A stretch of 64,000 nt of DNA from Schoenoplectus triqueter (taxonomy: Eukaryota > Streptophyta > Magnoliopsida > Poales > Cyperaceae), in contig CAXKVV010000167.1 in the NCBI GenBank assembly GCA_964058805.1, forward strand, positions 27,524 to 91,523, read 5' to 3'. The notes beneath the pieces were generated by a model. That model saw only the letters and a list, made by a program, of their open reading frames with translations. It searched no databases and had not been told where the DNA came from. The translations under genes were made by a program, and so were the position numbers. Positions within the stretch are counted from its first letter, which is position 1, and every line of letters begins with the position of its first letter. Shown here one piece after another: positions 1-12,459 of this stretch.

Positions 1-1560
1 TCAAGTGCATGGACTAAACCCTGAACAGAAAGATATCGTGTAAACCCTTAACCTAAAGATATTGCACAAGTAACATTTATTTTCTATGAAACAAGGTACT
101 AGAAGATTCATTTCATTTGATAATTAATTAATATTTAATATAAAACAAAAGTGCCAGAAATACTTGAAGGTCAAAACCCTAAACTCAATGTTGAATAGTC
201 TAAATCTAAACTAAATGCTTCAATAAAACTCAATGTTTCATGGTCTAAACCCTAGATTTATTATTGCATAATTAATGCAAGGTACCAAAAATTAGTCTTG
301 AACAACTTCTTGGCAGCTCTATCCTAGCTTTTGTAGCTTCGCAGCGATGCTAGCATCGCACGAAGAGTTAACTTAGCAATTGTACCTACAATCATATTGC
401 AATAAGGCTCATAGTCAAATTCAGTTGCTCCTACTGACCAAACCTCAGGCTTTTGGGCATGACCAATCTCGACATCTCAAATCTTGTTTGGACCTCTTAC
501 AGTAGGCTTCACTTATGCGACATCAACCTGTGCACCTTCAAGTTGTAGTTGACCACTTGTGCCCTGCAATTCTATATCGAGTAGCTTGGGCCCTCTTTGG
601 TCCTTTGAAACTACCATTTGTCAAATTTTGCTAATAACAACTAGAGCACACTAGTGAAAAATCAAATAAAGTTTGGGACACAAATAACATGTACTCAATA
701 ACATCTAACGTAAAAGCAATAATTAAGCTTACTGCATAGCTATTAATAGTGGACTCAAAATATCTTATTTTTCTGAAATATGATGTCAGTTTTATTGTTG
801 TTATATAATACTTTGCCAGTTCAGCTTAGCCAACAATAACAATTACATAATATTTTGGGGCACACTGTAGTTGCATGATGCCAGAGCTGTTAAGACAAAC
901 CCACCAATTATCCTTTCTTTCACTGATGTTGCATATAATTAATCCCTAGCATTGTTAAAATTAATATATGCAAACGGACAATACTGACATTTGACTATGT
1001 ATGAATATTCTAACTAGAAGACTGAAAAAAATTTGGTTAGGAGCCACCTGGCAAAATCATTGTCTACCTCATGCACATTCAATTGATTATACACTTAGAA
1101 AAATGCTTTAAAATTGACAATTAATAAAGAAAATTGAAATCTTTGTTATCTGACAAGTTATTGAGAGACATAAAACAACCATTCATCCTATACAGAACCT
1201 ACGACAAACAAAAATGAGACTAAAGCCCAAATCAAATAGAAAAAAAAGGTATAAGGAAGAATAGTAAGATTGGAATGTCCCGAATTTACCTTCTTTGTAT
1301 CGACGATGGTCCCTCTCTTGGTGCGAGAAGTATTGAAAGTTGGAGAATCGGAGAGTGAAGTTTCTGAAAGAGGGAGAAAGTGAAAATTGAAGAATCGAGG
1401 AGAGAGTGAAAACCCTAAGAATGAAATTTATAAAGCGAAATCCCAATCTCATTTGGCGGACTTTACATGGGCCAAAATTTTATCCAAAGTTTATCGAGAA
1501 TGAAAACGATTCCAGTTCTATGCAATCTTATTTATATGTGAGTTAACTTTATTTATTTCC
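1..1560. other. Intergenic AT-rich start of window
   Basis: No intact gene was recognised. The first 260 bases carry scattered CCCTAAA/AACCCT-like words, too sparse and irregular for a telomeric array. A decayed minus-strand frame lies at 324-617 (separate entry). Around 1180-1450 the minus strand reads TTTATAAATTTC followed by a pyrimidine-rich stretch and an AAG/GTAAAT-like donor, which could be a leader exon, but nothing downstream supports a gene. Confidence 0.4.
324..617 (-). pseudogene. Decayed unrecognised reading frame
   Basis: Reading minus from an ATG at 617, one frame runs about 98 codons to a TAG at 324-326 with only two internal stops. The composition is protein-like and clearly less AT-rich than its surroundings, starting MVVSKDQRGPKLLD and containing VRGPN and EIGHAQKPEVW. 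The RGP-type motifs and the repeat-rich setting suggest a remnant of a plant transposon-encoded protein (En/Spm-associated type), but that is a guess and no family was established. The two stops and the lack of a continuing frame make it non-functional as read. Confidence 0.3.
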
Positions 1561-2650
1561 ATTGTATTGTGCGAGCCTTTTTCGCGCGCTCCGCACCGCC
1601 GCTGGACGATGGGATGCGGAAGAAGGACACGGAGATCCCTCCCAAGCGTGCATCTGTTTAATGCCGGCTGATTCTCCGTTTAGAATGATTTGGATGCACA
1701 TTTAGGGGGTTTTTAGTGATTGTGAGTTCTTGTAGATTCCGGTGGGCGCAAGCCCCCACCGTTAATTACCCTGGGCTACTAACCTCGAGGCACCTCTGGA
1801 TCTTTAAAAGGGAGAAGCAAATAGTATAGTTAAATGATGGTCAAGTGGTCGTCTGGATTCGCTGAAAAGGGTGATCCCATGAAAGACGAACCTACTACAG
1901 ATCGGTTCAGTCTTTACCGCCTCGAGAGTTAACCTTACTACAGATCAGATTAATCTCTTCAAAGGGGTTTGAGGTAAGTCTACTACAGAACGACTTAACC
2001 TCAGTAGATCTAGAAGATAAACCTACTACAGAACGGTTCAATCTTAACTAGTCAATAACCAATCACACAAAATACAACTCGAAGCACTAAGCCGGCTGAT
2101 CTTGAGGCTGGTGAATCAGGAGAAGGGTGGATTTGGCCCACGTGTTTCTTCTTGCTGATCTTCTAGATCATGAATTCCAAACACTAAGTCGATTCATAAA
2201 CCTAGGAGTACAACTGCACACAAAGTCAAACCTAAAGCACTGAGCCAGTTTGACATTGAGGCGTGTGTTAATGAAGGAACCTACTACAGAACGGTTCACA
2301 TTCACTGTTTTGTGGATGAATCTACTACAGAACGATTCAATCTCACAATCTCGGGAGATGAACCAGAAGACAAACTTATCGACGGATGAGTTCAGTCTTA
2401 CTAGCTCAAATGGTCATGAATTACTTGTTCATGACACCGAGTCATTAAGATGTCACTTCTCTCGGACATCGTAATGTTCTTATCTCTTGGAGTCGACATA
2501 TCTCTTCATGTTGATGTCGCAGCCTTGGTTATTCTTCAACGAGCGTCAAGATGTTCTTGTCCCGACTAATCGTTCTAAATGTTGCATTACTTGTGCAAAA
2601 TCACTATGTTGCTCTACACCCCTTGTGTGAGCGTATTTATTCAACTCTAA
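1561..2650. repeat. Dispersed CTACTACAGAAC-motif region
   Basis: A GC-richer stretch without an open gene. The words CTACTACAGAACGGTTCAAT and near variants occur six times (about 1889, 1934, 1980, 2022, 2281 and 2321) at irregular spacing, usually followed by AATCT or AACCT. AAACACTAAGCCGG-type words also recur (around 2085, 2170 and 2235). This could be the decayed leader or LTR of a retroelement, but no primer-binding site, LTR pair or coding domain was found. Confidence 0.4.
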
Positions 2651-2654
2651 AATG

Positions 2655-3720
2655 TAAAAAGATTATTACATTTTTTATTGATTTTTATTATTAAGATAAT
2701 ACCTTTCATTATTATCTCTATTACAAAGGTGAATTTATTTTTTATTTTTAAACTCTATTTATTTCTGTAGAAGATTACTTACAAAAATAATAGGAAAATG
2801 GATTAGCTATTATATAGAATTTTATTTAGATTTTTGGGATTTTTATGATAGCTAAGGTAATAGAATTTTATTTTTATTATTTATAAACTCTATTTATTTT
2901 TGTAGAAAATCACTTACAAAAATAATAGGAAATAAATTGGCTATGATTTTATTTGAACTTTTAGGATTTTTTATAATAGCGAAAGTAATAGGATTTATAT
3001 TATTATATTTTCATTATTTTGAAATTCTATTTATTTTGTAAAAATTATTTACAAAACAAAGATGAATTAGCTATATTATTTTTATTTTTGATTTTTAGGA
3101 TTTATAATAGCTAAAAGAATCATTATTATTATTCTATTCTATTTATGATAGTTTTCATTATATTTTTATTATTTCTATTTATTATTTGTAGAAAAATATA
3201 ATATTTTATTTTATTATCATTATTATTATTACTTGGATTTTAAAATTCTTATAATAGCTACAAAGAAAATGAAATTCATTACATTCCTTATTACAATTAT
3301 CATTTTTATTGTATTTTTATTTATCAAAATATTTTCAGTATATTTTATTAATATTTTTAAGCAGAAAATAATAATAACATTTATTCCATTATTATTATAT
3401 TTTTATTCAAATTTTAGAAAATAACCAAAGGGATACAATTTATTTTATTATATGATTTTATTATTATTATTTTTTATTATTATTTTTTATTCTAGAATAA
3501 GATGTATTTATCATTTTTATTATTATGATTATTTATTTATATATATTTTATATTTTTACAGAAAAGATTAATATAATATTTATTTAATATTATTATTTAT
3601 TCTCTTTTATAATTAAGAATAGAGTTTATCTTATTATTTCTTATTAAATATTATTATTGTCATTATTATTTTATGAAAATCACTTTAAAAATTATTAAAA
3701 TATATCTAAGATTTTATTCG
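2655..3720. repeat. Degenerate AT-rich tandem repeat
   Basis: At least three diverged units of roughly 125-130 bp can be aligned by eye, beginning near 2752, 2881 and 3010. Each contains TCTATTTATTT, then GTAGAAAATCACTTACAAAA, then GGATTT(TT)ATAATAGC. Beyond 3200 the same words continue in more decayed form. The short frame at 3233-3424 is AT-rich low complexity and is not a gene. Confidence 0.5.
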
Positions 3721-3973
3721 AATTTTTGGAATTTTTATAATATATAAAATGACATGTCAAAGCTAAGTCAAATATACAAATGCATGAAATGTCTTTTTGC
3801 TTTTAAAATGTTTTAATATGATAATATTTTTAAAACTGAAACATTATTATATAAAAAAATACTGTGAAAAACAAAGAAATTTTAGAAACAAATTTGAGTT
3901 AATTTTGAGTTTAGGAACATTTTCAAATGATTTATTTATTATTTATTTTTGGTTTTCTGTTATTAATTAATAG

Positions 3974-4231
3974 TTGGGCTTAATTGACTGGGCCGAGATT
4001 TGATTCCTTTATTCTACTGTGAATTGGGCCCAACGCACAGCTGGGCCGGCTCTAACTCTGTTAACTCCACCGTTTAATGTGGGCCGTTGGATTGTACTGA
4101 GATTGGTGCAGATGTTTCAGTTAAGATGTTTAAATGCACTTGGGCAGCTAGATTCAATTGAGATGTGTGTTCAATAGATTTAAGGCCCAGATCTTCTTCC
4201 TGTTTTAACTCCTTAAACTCTTGATAGATCG
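3974..4231 (+). repeat. 258-bp direct repeat, copy 1
   Basis: Runs from TTGGGCTTAATTGACTGGG to CTTGATAGATCG and matches 5026-5283 base for base except for one A/C difference near 4144 (GGGCAGC versus GGGCCGC). The copies are in direct orientation 1052 bp apart. Neither has TG...CA ends, so an LTR pair is not supported. An A-run starts shortly after this copy (about 4243-4261). Confidence 0.85.
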
Positions 4232-5025
4232 TGTGAAACCCGTAAAAAAAAAAAAAAAAAATCTCTCTTCTCCCACGTGACCTGCCCCCCCCCCCCCTTT
4301 TTCTCCTTTTTTCTTTCCTTTTTCCTTCCCTTACGCAGAATCCTTCTTTTTCTTTCTTCCTTCTCTGGCGACACAGAAATCCCCCCCTTTTCTTCCTTTT
4401 TCTCTTCCGCAAAGCCCTTGTTTTTCTTTTCCCCTGGAGACACAGCACCGAAGGGGGGGGGGATCTGCTCTTTTCTTTCTCTGGTGACTCGAGAAGCCCT
4501 CTCGCCTCACTTTCTCTCTCGCACGCCCCATCCCGTTAGCCCCCTCGCTGGTAAGCGGCAAGATTGATGCTGCCTCCGCCCTCTCTCCTGACACCCCTCT
4601 CTGGCCGGATCCGGTCCCACCGGTCTTGACGCAACCCCATGCGGAGCTTAATCGAGCCACCCCATTGCTGCCTTGAATCAAAAATTTGGTAATATCTTCC
4701 TTTATTTTCTCCGGCCGTGTGGGCCGTGTGGCGAGGGCTGAGCCCCGTATCTCTGTGTCGTGCCTTGTTATCCTTGCTTGATTCATGGCTTGTACGCCTC
4801 TTTGTGTTAGCCCTGTAACCGGTTCTATTGTGTACCTTTACTTACCAGGGGCGGCCTTGGGCATTGTTCTTGTCGTTGTTCTGGTCGATTCTGGTTTGAG
4901 TGCTGTTCTTATCACTTGTGCTGTTTTGTGCCTTGATTTATCAGTATCGGTCTTGGACTTGGTGTGCGATGTTATTCCTTGGTTTGGGCGAAATTAGTTG
5001 TGTTGATATAACTAAATTCCTTGGT
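4232..5025. other. CT-rich spacer between the two 258-bp repeats
   Basis: Holds a poly-A run near 4243, poly-C and poly-G runs (about 4285, 4380 and 4455), a strongly pyrimidine-rich tract with cccctggagacacag-like words repeated near 4365, 4435 and 4480, and then a GC-richer stretch. It resembles a plant 5' leader, but the overlapping open frames on both strands look like composition artefacts, so no gene is called. Confidence 0.35.
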
Positions 5026-5283
5026 TTGGGCTTAATTGACTGGGCCGAGATTTGATTCCTTTATTCTACTGTGAATTGGGCCCAACGCACAGCTGGGCCG
5101 GCTCTAACTCTGTTAACTCCACCGTTTAATGTGGGCCGTTGGATTGTACTGAGATTGGTGCAGATGTTTCAGTTAAGATGTTTAAATGCACTTGGGCCGC
5201 TAGATTCAATTGAGATGTGTGTTCAATAGATTTAAGGCCCAGATCTTCTTCCTGTTTTAACTCCTTAAACTCTTGATAGATCG
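5026..5283 (+). repeat. 258-bp direct repeat, copy 2
   Basis: Second copy of the 258-bp unit at 3974-4231, differing at one position. Flanks differ from copy 1 immediately outside the unit (GGTT before, CATGCATCG after), so the duplication edges are sharp. Confidence 0.85.
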
Positions 5284-7060
5284 CATGCATCGATTAACTT
5301 CAAGATTCGTGAGTGCTTTAATAGTTACGCATAGGAACTCCTTTGCCCTTCTGACTTGTCGACATTTCAAGATTCGCGCAACGTGGTGTTTCCGGTGATC
5401 GGAGATCCTCTCCTCTGATCAGACTAGTGCATTAGAATCGTCTTAGTGAGTGGAATCTCTCTATCATGTCCGATCGGAGATCAATGTGATGGTTGATACC
5501 ACACGATAGTACCAGCTGAGGTGTACCAATTGGGATCGGTACCGAGATGATATTTCTTCCAAATTCATTAGAATTAACCAAAATTCTTGACAATTTCAAA
5601 CTTGTTGAGCATCGCCTTAGTATGTTTGAGTGATTTGATGTGGAAAATGAAGTTCTTCTTTGCCCTTTACTATGCTGAAGCACAGCCTTGCTTGGTGTGG
5701 TATGGTACCAATCGATACCGGTTCAATCCTTTACAATTCTTTGATGCTTAGTGAATTAGCATCCTTAATACTCATCCCTCAGGCCTAAAGGCACACCCAG
5801 CTCAAGCTAGGGCCAGTGGCTCACTGAGAGTCGGGTAATCTTCTTCAATTTGGCTATTGACAGTTGGCGATATACTGATTTCATTGAGATCAGTGTATTT
5901 TCAATGAAAAATTCCATAACTCGGACAGATTCTAAGCAATTATAATGACCTAATCAAAGTGATTGCTAGATGATGAATTTCCATCTCTCAATTATTAACC
6001 AATTAGAAGTAAGAGAATTGATCAAAGGTGAAGACTTTCAATGAAAAATCGACACAGTAACATTTAAATTGTGACTTTTTGATATTTGCAGCTAGTTCAG
6101 GCCTAAAGGCTCGCTAATCATTTCATGATTAGGCCAGTGGCTCGCTGAACACAATCAATTGATACTGATTATTATTCTTTTTTAAAAAAAAAGTAAAGGG
6201 AGAAGAAGAAGAAGTGAATTTCCAAAAGAAAGAAATAACAAGAATCAAAAGGGAAAATTCAATTGATTACTTATCAAACATGAATTGAACATTTTAAACT
6301 CGGCTCTAAAGAAAGAAATGTCAAGAAAACAATGATTAAACTAATGAATATTGCTAATTACCTTCAGATTCAAAACAGTAGCTTAAATTGAATAGATTTC
6401 TCCTTGAATCTCACAGTCTCTCTCTCTTTACAATAGCTAATCACTGGTGAAGGTGTATGTGTTATTTTCTCTCTCCTCAATTGCCCCCCCTTTTACTACA
6501 CTGGTTCTTTGATTTATATAGGTTTCAATCAATTGATTCACTCAATTTTGATTGGTTGGCTGCCTCTGGGTCGGATTGCCAGCTTGTACAAATCCTGGGC
6601 CTTCATCTCACTTCTATGAACGGTTGTGATGCATTGTGTTTGTTGCCAAAATCGCCTAACCGTTTTCTGTTATTATTTTGACTGTTCCGCGATTCAATTG
6701 ACTTCACACTCTCAATTGCTCGTGTATTTCAACTGACAAGTGGGCCCAAGGTTGTTAACTACTATTTAAGCGCTCCATGGCCACTCTGAATGTTGTTTCA
6801 CTCATTTATCAATTTCAATTTCATTGAGTTCATTTCTGTCCCGTTTTCTCCTTTTGATCAATTAGCATCTCACACCTTGAATTGACTCACCAATTCACCC
6901 CCATTGGCGTCGCCTTGCCTCAAAGAAGTTGCTTTGCAACTCAATTTGATCTTTAGAGCACCAATTGGATTTCCCTCCTTAGCTCAATTTCGGGTACCAA
7001 CTCAATTTCAACTTCTGTTCATCTCATTTTCTCAATTGATCTAGTAACATCGTTTATTCT
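5284..7060. other. Non-coding stretch with paired GCCTAAAGGC motifs
   Basis: No supported gene. Two related segments, 5780-5833 and 6100-6150, share the order GGCCTAAAGGC, a short imperfect hairpin, GGCCAGTGGCTC and ACTGA/GCTGA, which may be remnants of an old duplication. From about 6400 to 7060 TCAATT/AATTGA words are very frequent. Short open frames here look like chance. Confidence 0.35.
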
Positions 7061-7100
7061 ATTGCCTGATCATCGCTGTTCTCTTAGATCACCTTCAATC

Positions 7101-7268
7101 ATGGTGAGGCGCCAGGGAAAGAAGAGAATGCGAGCTGTATTGGACTCGAGCAATGGCGAGAAGAAGAAGGAGGGAGAAGGCTCTTCGGCTGGCTTGGATG
7201 CGCATGGCACACGTGATCCAAAGCGCAGAGGAGAAGAGAAGCAGCGACTTAGAGCTCATGCACCAGGT
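7101..7268 (+). CDS. Possible coding exon, unrecognised
   Basis: An ATG in a good plant context opens a frame of about 56 codons, beginning MVRRQGKKRMRAVLD, that ends at a plausible donor (GCACCAG/GTTTAT, about 7268). The predicted peptide is short, basic and hydrophilic, rich in K, R and E. The stretch is GC-richer than its surroundings. No downstream exon was recognised and no family is suggested. It may be a captured or decayed gene fragment. Confidence 0.22.
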
Positions 7269-7499
7269 TTATCCCTTTCTTATTTTCCTTTTAAATTCGG
7301 TTGCGTTGAATTGAATGAATAGACTAAATAGACTTGGTTCACAGCTTAACTATGCGCCTCTGTTTGCATCTCTGACTGTTGGGCCCCACTTGTAAGGTTT
7401 ACAAGCCTGGGTCTATAGATCTGGTTGGTAGTTGATTAGTATAGCGATTAGAGTTAATAGGCTGATGTGGCTCTGCCTGATTGGTTGATTTCTTATTAA

Positions 7500-8070
7500 A
7501 CAAACCCTTAATGCTAATGATCTGTTAATGATGAGTGATGTGGCTCTGTGGTGTAATGCCATGTGGCACCTCATGCTGACTTGTACCAATCAGAAGAAGC
7601 CACATGTAGGACCTGTGTAATGACATGGCACCAATCTGTGCCTGCCACGTGGCACTAAGTGGGGCCCACTTGTCAGTCATCTTGTGGTATGGTGGGGCCC
7701 ACAGTGGTGAGGTGGACCAATAGGGAAGTGCCATGTGGCACTCAGCTGTTGAGGTGGCTCACTCTGTGTGCTGTCATTTGGCATATCCCTTGCTGGTGTG
7801 GACCACTCACAGATAGCCATGTGGCTCAAGTGGTGATGTGGCTTGTGATGTGGTCCAATCAAATCTGGCCATTTGTATCTGCCTGGTGATGTGGCTGCTG
7901 ATGTAGACCATTGGCTAACTGCCACGTGGCATAGGTGGGACCCACTTGTCAGATGTGTGGGACCCACATGGGTGAGGTGGACCAATGAGGTGTTGACACG
8001 TGGCACTGACATGATGAGGTGGCCCAATGAGGTGCCGACACGTGTCGCACCCTCTCTCTTCTCTGGTTCT
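7500..8070. repeat. Region of recurring CCACGTGGCA / GTGGGACCCAC / GAGGTGGACCAAT words
   Basis: Short GC-rich words recur many times at irregular 30-70 bp spacing, including (GT)GGGNCCCAC near 7662, 7695, 7938 and 7961, GAGGTGG(A/C)CCAAT near 7710, 7974 and 8019, and variants of the palindrome CCACGTGG near 7645 and 7921. The long open frames on both strands come from this repetition and are not called. The region looks like a degenerate short-period array. Confidence 0.45.
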
Positions 8071-8465
8071 GTGTATGTATGTTTAGGATCCCCAGTTTGC
8101 ACCCAGATGTGTCTCTGTCCCCAAGTTGCACTCAGATGAACCCTTGATTGAATCTCAGCCCTTGATCTTTCCTTTTAATCTGTTTTATCTTCCCTGAATT
8201 TATTCTGATAGCTCCACTTATCCAAAAATTATGAAATTTTCACCAAAAATCCCTAAATTCATGATGATCATCTCTGTAATTTTTAATTCCATTTTTACCC
8301 TTGCCTCTTTGAATTAAAAATTCTTTTGTCTAGAAAACCCTGTTTTTTCCTCCGAATTAATCCCAGATTTCAATTGTAGCTCAGTGTCTCTGCCAATTAT
8401 CTCTCTCTTGCAGAAACCACCCTAACTAAATACCAATTAGACTTGTATTGATATTTATTAGGGTT

Positions 8466-8695
8466 TGATTTGATCAACAGTTGATTACTTGTCAACAATT
8501 GATACAAATCTAGACTTGATCAGATGGTTGCTCTCAGCTTTGGCACCTGATCAGTCCTGTGAAATTGACTTCCAATCCCTTAACATGAGGGTGATTTGGT
8601 CAAAAGGGCTGACTACTTATCAGTAATTGACACAAATCAAAGCATGGTTAGGTGGTTGCTCACAGCTTTGGCACCAGGTCAGCCTTGAAAGCAAA
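8466..8695 (+). repeat. Degenerate direct repeat pair, about 125 bp
   Basis: 8466-8570 and 8590-8695 align. Both contain TGATT(T)G(A/G)TCAA, a segment ending GA(T/C)ACAAATC, then AGGTGGTTGCTCNCAGCTTTGGCACC, then GGTCAG or GATCAG. The copies differ at many positions, so the duplication is old. Confidence 0.55.
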
Positions 8696-8854
8696 ATCAC
8701 ATTTGAAATTTCTCATGATTAGTTGTATCAGAATACTAGCTTGGCATTGACATCATTCCTTGTTGCACAGGGATTATACTGCTTCAGTTCTTAGGGTTTG
8801 CGTTGAGGGTAGATTCTTAGGGTTTAATTCTGACTCCTCTGATATTCTAGTCAC

Positions 8855-9265
8855 TGAGGTGTGGGGCCCACCTGTCAGTGAAAATGATTACATGGATGAC
8901 CCATCAGGAGATCTCTTCCTCTCTCCTGAATCTCCTGAGCGTCATCCACATCAAATGAATAGGAGATGACAGGGCATTTATATCCTTGCTCTGTACTTAG
9001 GATTTCCTTGTGGGATTAATGCTTAACCCTTGTTCCGGATTGATTAGACTCATTAGATAGGCTAAGCTCATGTTGTTAAAACTGCTTATAAGGGGCTGAC
9101 AGGTGGGTCCCACTTGTCAGAAAAGATATAATCACATGGTGACACCCGAGAGATCTCTCCTCTCTCTCGATCCTCTCGGCTGTCACTCATGCTGAGTGGA
9201 TAGAGGATAGTGGGGTATTTATACTCTTCACTTCATGCCCAGAATTTCCTTGTGGGACAAATAAA
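8855..9265 (+). repeat. Degenerate direct repeat pair, about 240 bp apart
   Basis: 8855-9020 and 9095-9265 share, in order, a (G)TGG(G)CCCAC(C/T)TGTCAG core, an ACATGG segment, AGATCTCT(T)CCTCTCTC, (C)CTC(G)GC-like words, a GGATAG/GAGATGACAG segment, a TATA-like GGCATTTATA or GGGTATTTATA, and TTCCTTGTGGGA. The TATA-like word suggests promoter-bearing repeat DNA such as an old LTR, but no pair of LTR ends was found. Confidence 0.5.
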
Positions 9266-10194
9266 GTTGCTCCGGAGTTCCGTTAGCGACTTCTTCTGAT
9301 CAGTGGGCCCTCTCTTCCCTGCTTCTCTTTTCTCCTCTTCTCATGATTTATCATTATTGATAATTAATTTTATTTTCATTTATTCGGCTACTTATCCTTA
9401 GAATTTTTCAAGGGTAAACATGTATATTCATAGAATAAAAGTTATAAAGGTGAAGCATATATTTCTCAGGGAACCGGTCGAAATGAGGGGGAATTCTGGA
9501 TATCCAGCTGTGAACCATATTTGACTATTATATTATTATTATTATTTAAATTTTCGTAACTTGTAATAGCTTGTGTATTTTTCCTCAGTGGCATCGAAGG
9601 ATGAAGAATAAATATTTATTTATGTGGGAATAAAGGTAGCTTCTTCTGAAAATTAGTTACTTGGGTAGATATTTTACAGTGGCATCGAAAAATAATTTGC
9701 TTGTGGCATGCATCGGTAATGGCATGGTCACACCCATGATATTCATTTAATTATGGAGCCTTGATTTTTAAATAGTATGGGTCTTCAAATATGCAAGCTA
9801 TTGTCATGTACTACCCAAGCAAGTGCGGCATATTCTAGTAGTGTTACTAATGTAATTTGTGTGTCAAATTTCAGGTATATTTTTTAAAGTTGCCTCATAG
9901 CAGTATAGTGATGCTTGTGTATTCTTGATTATTAGACTATTAGCAGTGAATTGAAATTGTTATTGGTGTATTTATATGATTAAACTTCATATTAGTATAG
10001 TAAGAGATATTTATTGATAATTTATATTATTTGGATGAGACGATTTGTGGCTATGAAAAGAATGATACAGAGTATGATAATTTATTATATTTCTATCTTG
10101 TTACTTTTTTTTATGATTGTTTATCTTATTTGTAAATTCAAAATAATATTTCAGAGAAATTTTGAAAAAAAAAATGGAATATTAAACTAGGACA
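9266..10194. other. Intergenic AT-rich stretch
   Basis: No gene or bounded element recognised. GTGGCATCGAA recurs at about 9590 and 9681. Confidence 0.4.
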
Positions 10195-10449
10195 GTGCCA
10201 GAATTGACAAATTGCGACCATTAGGCAGTATCTGCGACAAAATTTGGTCGCAAAAGCTACAAGTGACGTCATCAAGTAATGAGTATCTATGACAACTTTG
10301 ACGTCATCAGCGATTTTGATGACGTCAGCAGGGAGTTATCTGAGATGACTTCATCTACGACTGAATATCGTTGCTAAATCTCATTTGCGACTATTTATAT
10401 ACTATTTGCGACTATATTGACCGTTACAGATACTTTATTTTGTTGTAGT
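10195..10449 (+). mobile_element. CACTA-type right terminus, left end not found
   Basis: The stretch ends TTTTGTTGTAGTG at 10449, the inverted form of a CACTACAACAAAA terminus. It is packed with inverted and direct TTTGCGACTA/TGCGACAA words and GACGTCATCA words, as expected of CACTA subterminal repeats. No matching CACTA left end was found upstream, so this is called a truncated end. The subterminal motif differs from that of elements A and B further on. Confidence 0.5.
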
Positions 10450-12459
10450 GGATCCTCTTTTGAAAATCTCTAGCAAATAAGAAAGTACTTAATTTGAGTA
10501 ATAGTGGCAGATCAATATTTTCGAAATTTTATTATCACAAGAAATAAAAGTGCATTATTTGGGACTTAGGAAGTTAGGTACAACTATGAATTAAGTTTAG
10601 TTAATGGCGGACATCAAAGAGTAAGGGATTAAGGGCCTCTTTGGCATGGTTCAGCTACTCAGCTGGTAGAGAGGAATGGGATGATTTGGTTTTAAGTACA
10701 GAGTTGTCAGAGGAGAAAGAATAAATGAATAAGGATATGGATAAAAAAAATTCATCAAATAAATGAATAAAATAAGGATATAGATAAAGGTCATTTTATA
10801 CATATTTGTCATATAAGGTAAATTATTAAAAAAATAATTATATCATGTATGAAATATGAGTTACAATTATTATTTTTTTCAAATTTAACCATCTCAAAAA
10901 TCTAGTACTTTTCATTCAATACATTTAATTCAGGAACTAAAACTCTTGCCTAGTTACTGGGTTATGGTGTCAGAATTTTAAAATTTCTTAATGAAATAGG
11001 TAATCAATATCACTACATTCAAAAATACATTTTCAATGAGTTTTGCAGTTGCCCTGGAAAGATGGTTTAAACACAGTAATAGAATGACATGGAAAAGATA
11101 TTGGGCTGGGTTGAGCGGCCATATATTTTAAAATAAATAATATATCAGATCAATGGATATATTGTTTTTCGTTATAATTAAATAGATGTTATGAATTAAT
11201 ATTTTTAAAATTGGTAATATATTTTAAAATAAATAATAGTATTAGAAAACTTAATTTACAGTGACAATAGCAGTAACCAGAAGTCAGAAACGAAAGTGGA
11301 GCATTGCAACCCAGAACTCAGAAGTGAGAATAGTCCAAGTGGACCAAGTCCATGAGCCCATTATTACTGCCAATCTAGATAGCCCAATCTAGATATATTG
11401 ATGCTTGGACCGAATATAACAATACTAATTGCATTCAAAACTATCTTCTTCTTTTTTTCTTTTTTTCTGACTGCCCATCTCACCTGATTGCAACCCATAT
11501 ATCAAAGGGCAAAGAGATAACAAGGCCATCCGTAGGTACATACATTATATTATATTATATTATATTATTTCTCAATCAACTTCAGAAAAGTAGTAATTGT
11601 GACGCTGACATTAATCCTTTTACATTTATTATATTATTTCTCAATTATAACGCTGAAATTTTACCGACCAACAATCATATTTATGATTACCACGTACTCA
11701 AATAATTTAAGTAAAATGTGTTTCGAATAAACAAATTATGTATGATCAAAGTCCGAAACTCTCTTCCATAGTCTCGTTTAAAAGCCCGTTGAAACTTGTA
11801 ACAATGTAACATTTTCCATGTTTTTTTTTACCTAATGGTCATTTGAGGGAGTCGTATTATGCCCAGGGTGAGGACATTTATATTACGTGTAAACTTTTTC
11901 ACCTTATATAAAAAAATATTTTGTACAAAATTAAGTTTATGATAATTATAACGAGTTAATAGAAGTCTGGATTTTCAAATTTTAACGATTCAATGCAACA
12001 TCTGGATTTATTTATCAGCTGACAATGTCTATTTATGTCACATGCGTTTAATCATGTGATGAGATCCTGAGATTAATATATAATTGGATCGTATCATACG
12101 ACCTGTCAATAATAAATTTACAACCAGCCTCATGGTTTGATGCAAATAAAATAGCACGTGTTAGTTCTGCTTGCAAAAGCAAAATCCTCAAAAATTATAT
12201 TAAGCGCAAATGAACCGCGTGACAGTTTTTGTCTCTTGGATTTAAAACTCACGTGCCCCTTTCTTTTCCTTCAAAATATCATTAGATAACATTCACACGT
12301 TCTACCGTTCCTGTCCTTTTCAAACCTCACAAACTTTACTTATCCATGTCCATTTCAAGTAAAGATTTAAAAGGATAATGAATCTTATTCTTATCAAATT
12401 CACGACACAGGATTTGCATACAGGGCCGGGCGGAGGGAAAGGGGTGGCAACAGAGCTGA
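10450..12459. other. Intergenic AT-rich stretch
   Basis: No gene recognised. GGGCCTCTTTGGCATGGTT at about 10632 resembles the terminus of a common plant transposon class, but no inverted partner was found. A short TATTA tandem lies at about 11546-11570. Confidence 0.4.

Noticed and set aside
4074..4786. Overlapping open frames on both strands rich in K/E/R or S/F
   Set aside because: They arise from a pyrimidine/purine-biased tract and homopolymer runs, and several frames are open at once.
3974..5283. LTR pair or TRIM element from the 258-bp direct repeats
   Set aside because: No TG...CA ends, no primer-binding site, no polypurine tract and no target duplication.
7525..8139. Several overlapping frames rich in H, W and P
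   Set aside because: All derive from recurring CACGTGG/GGGACCCAC words; two strands are open simultaneously.
655..10449. A 9.8-kb CACTA element from CACTAGTGAAAA near 648 to TTGTAGTG at 10449
   Set aside because: The two ends do not match as inverted repeats and subterminal motifs at 10195-10449 are absent from the left side.
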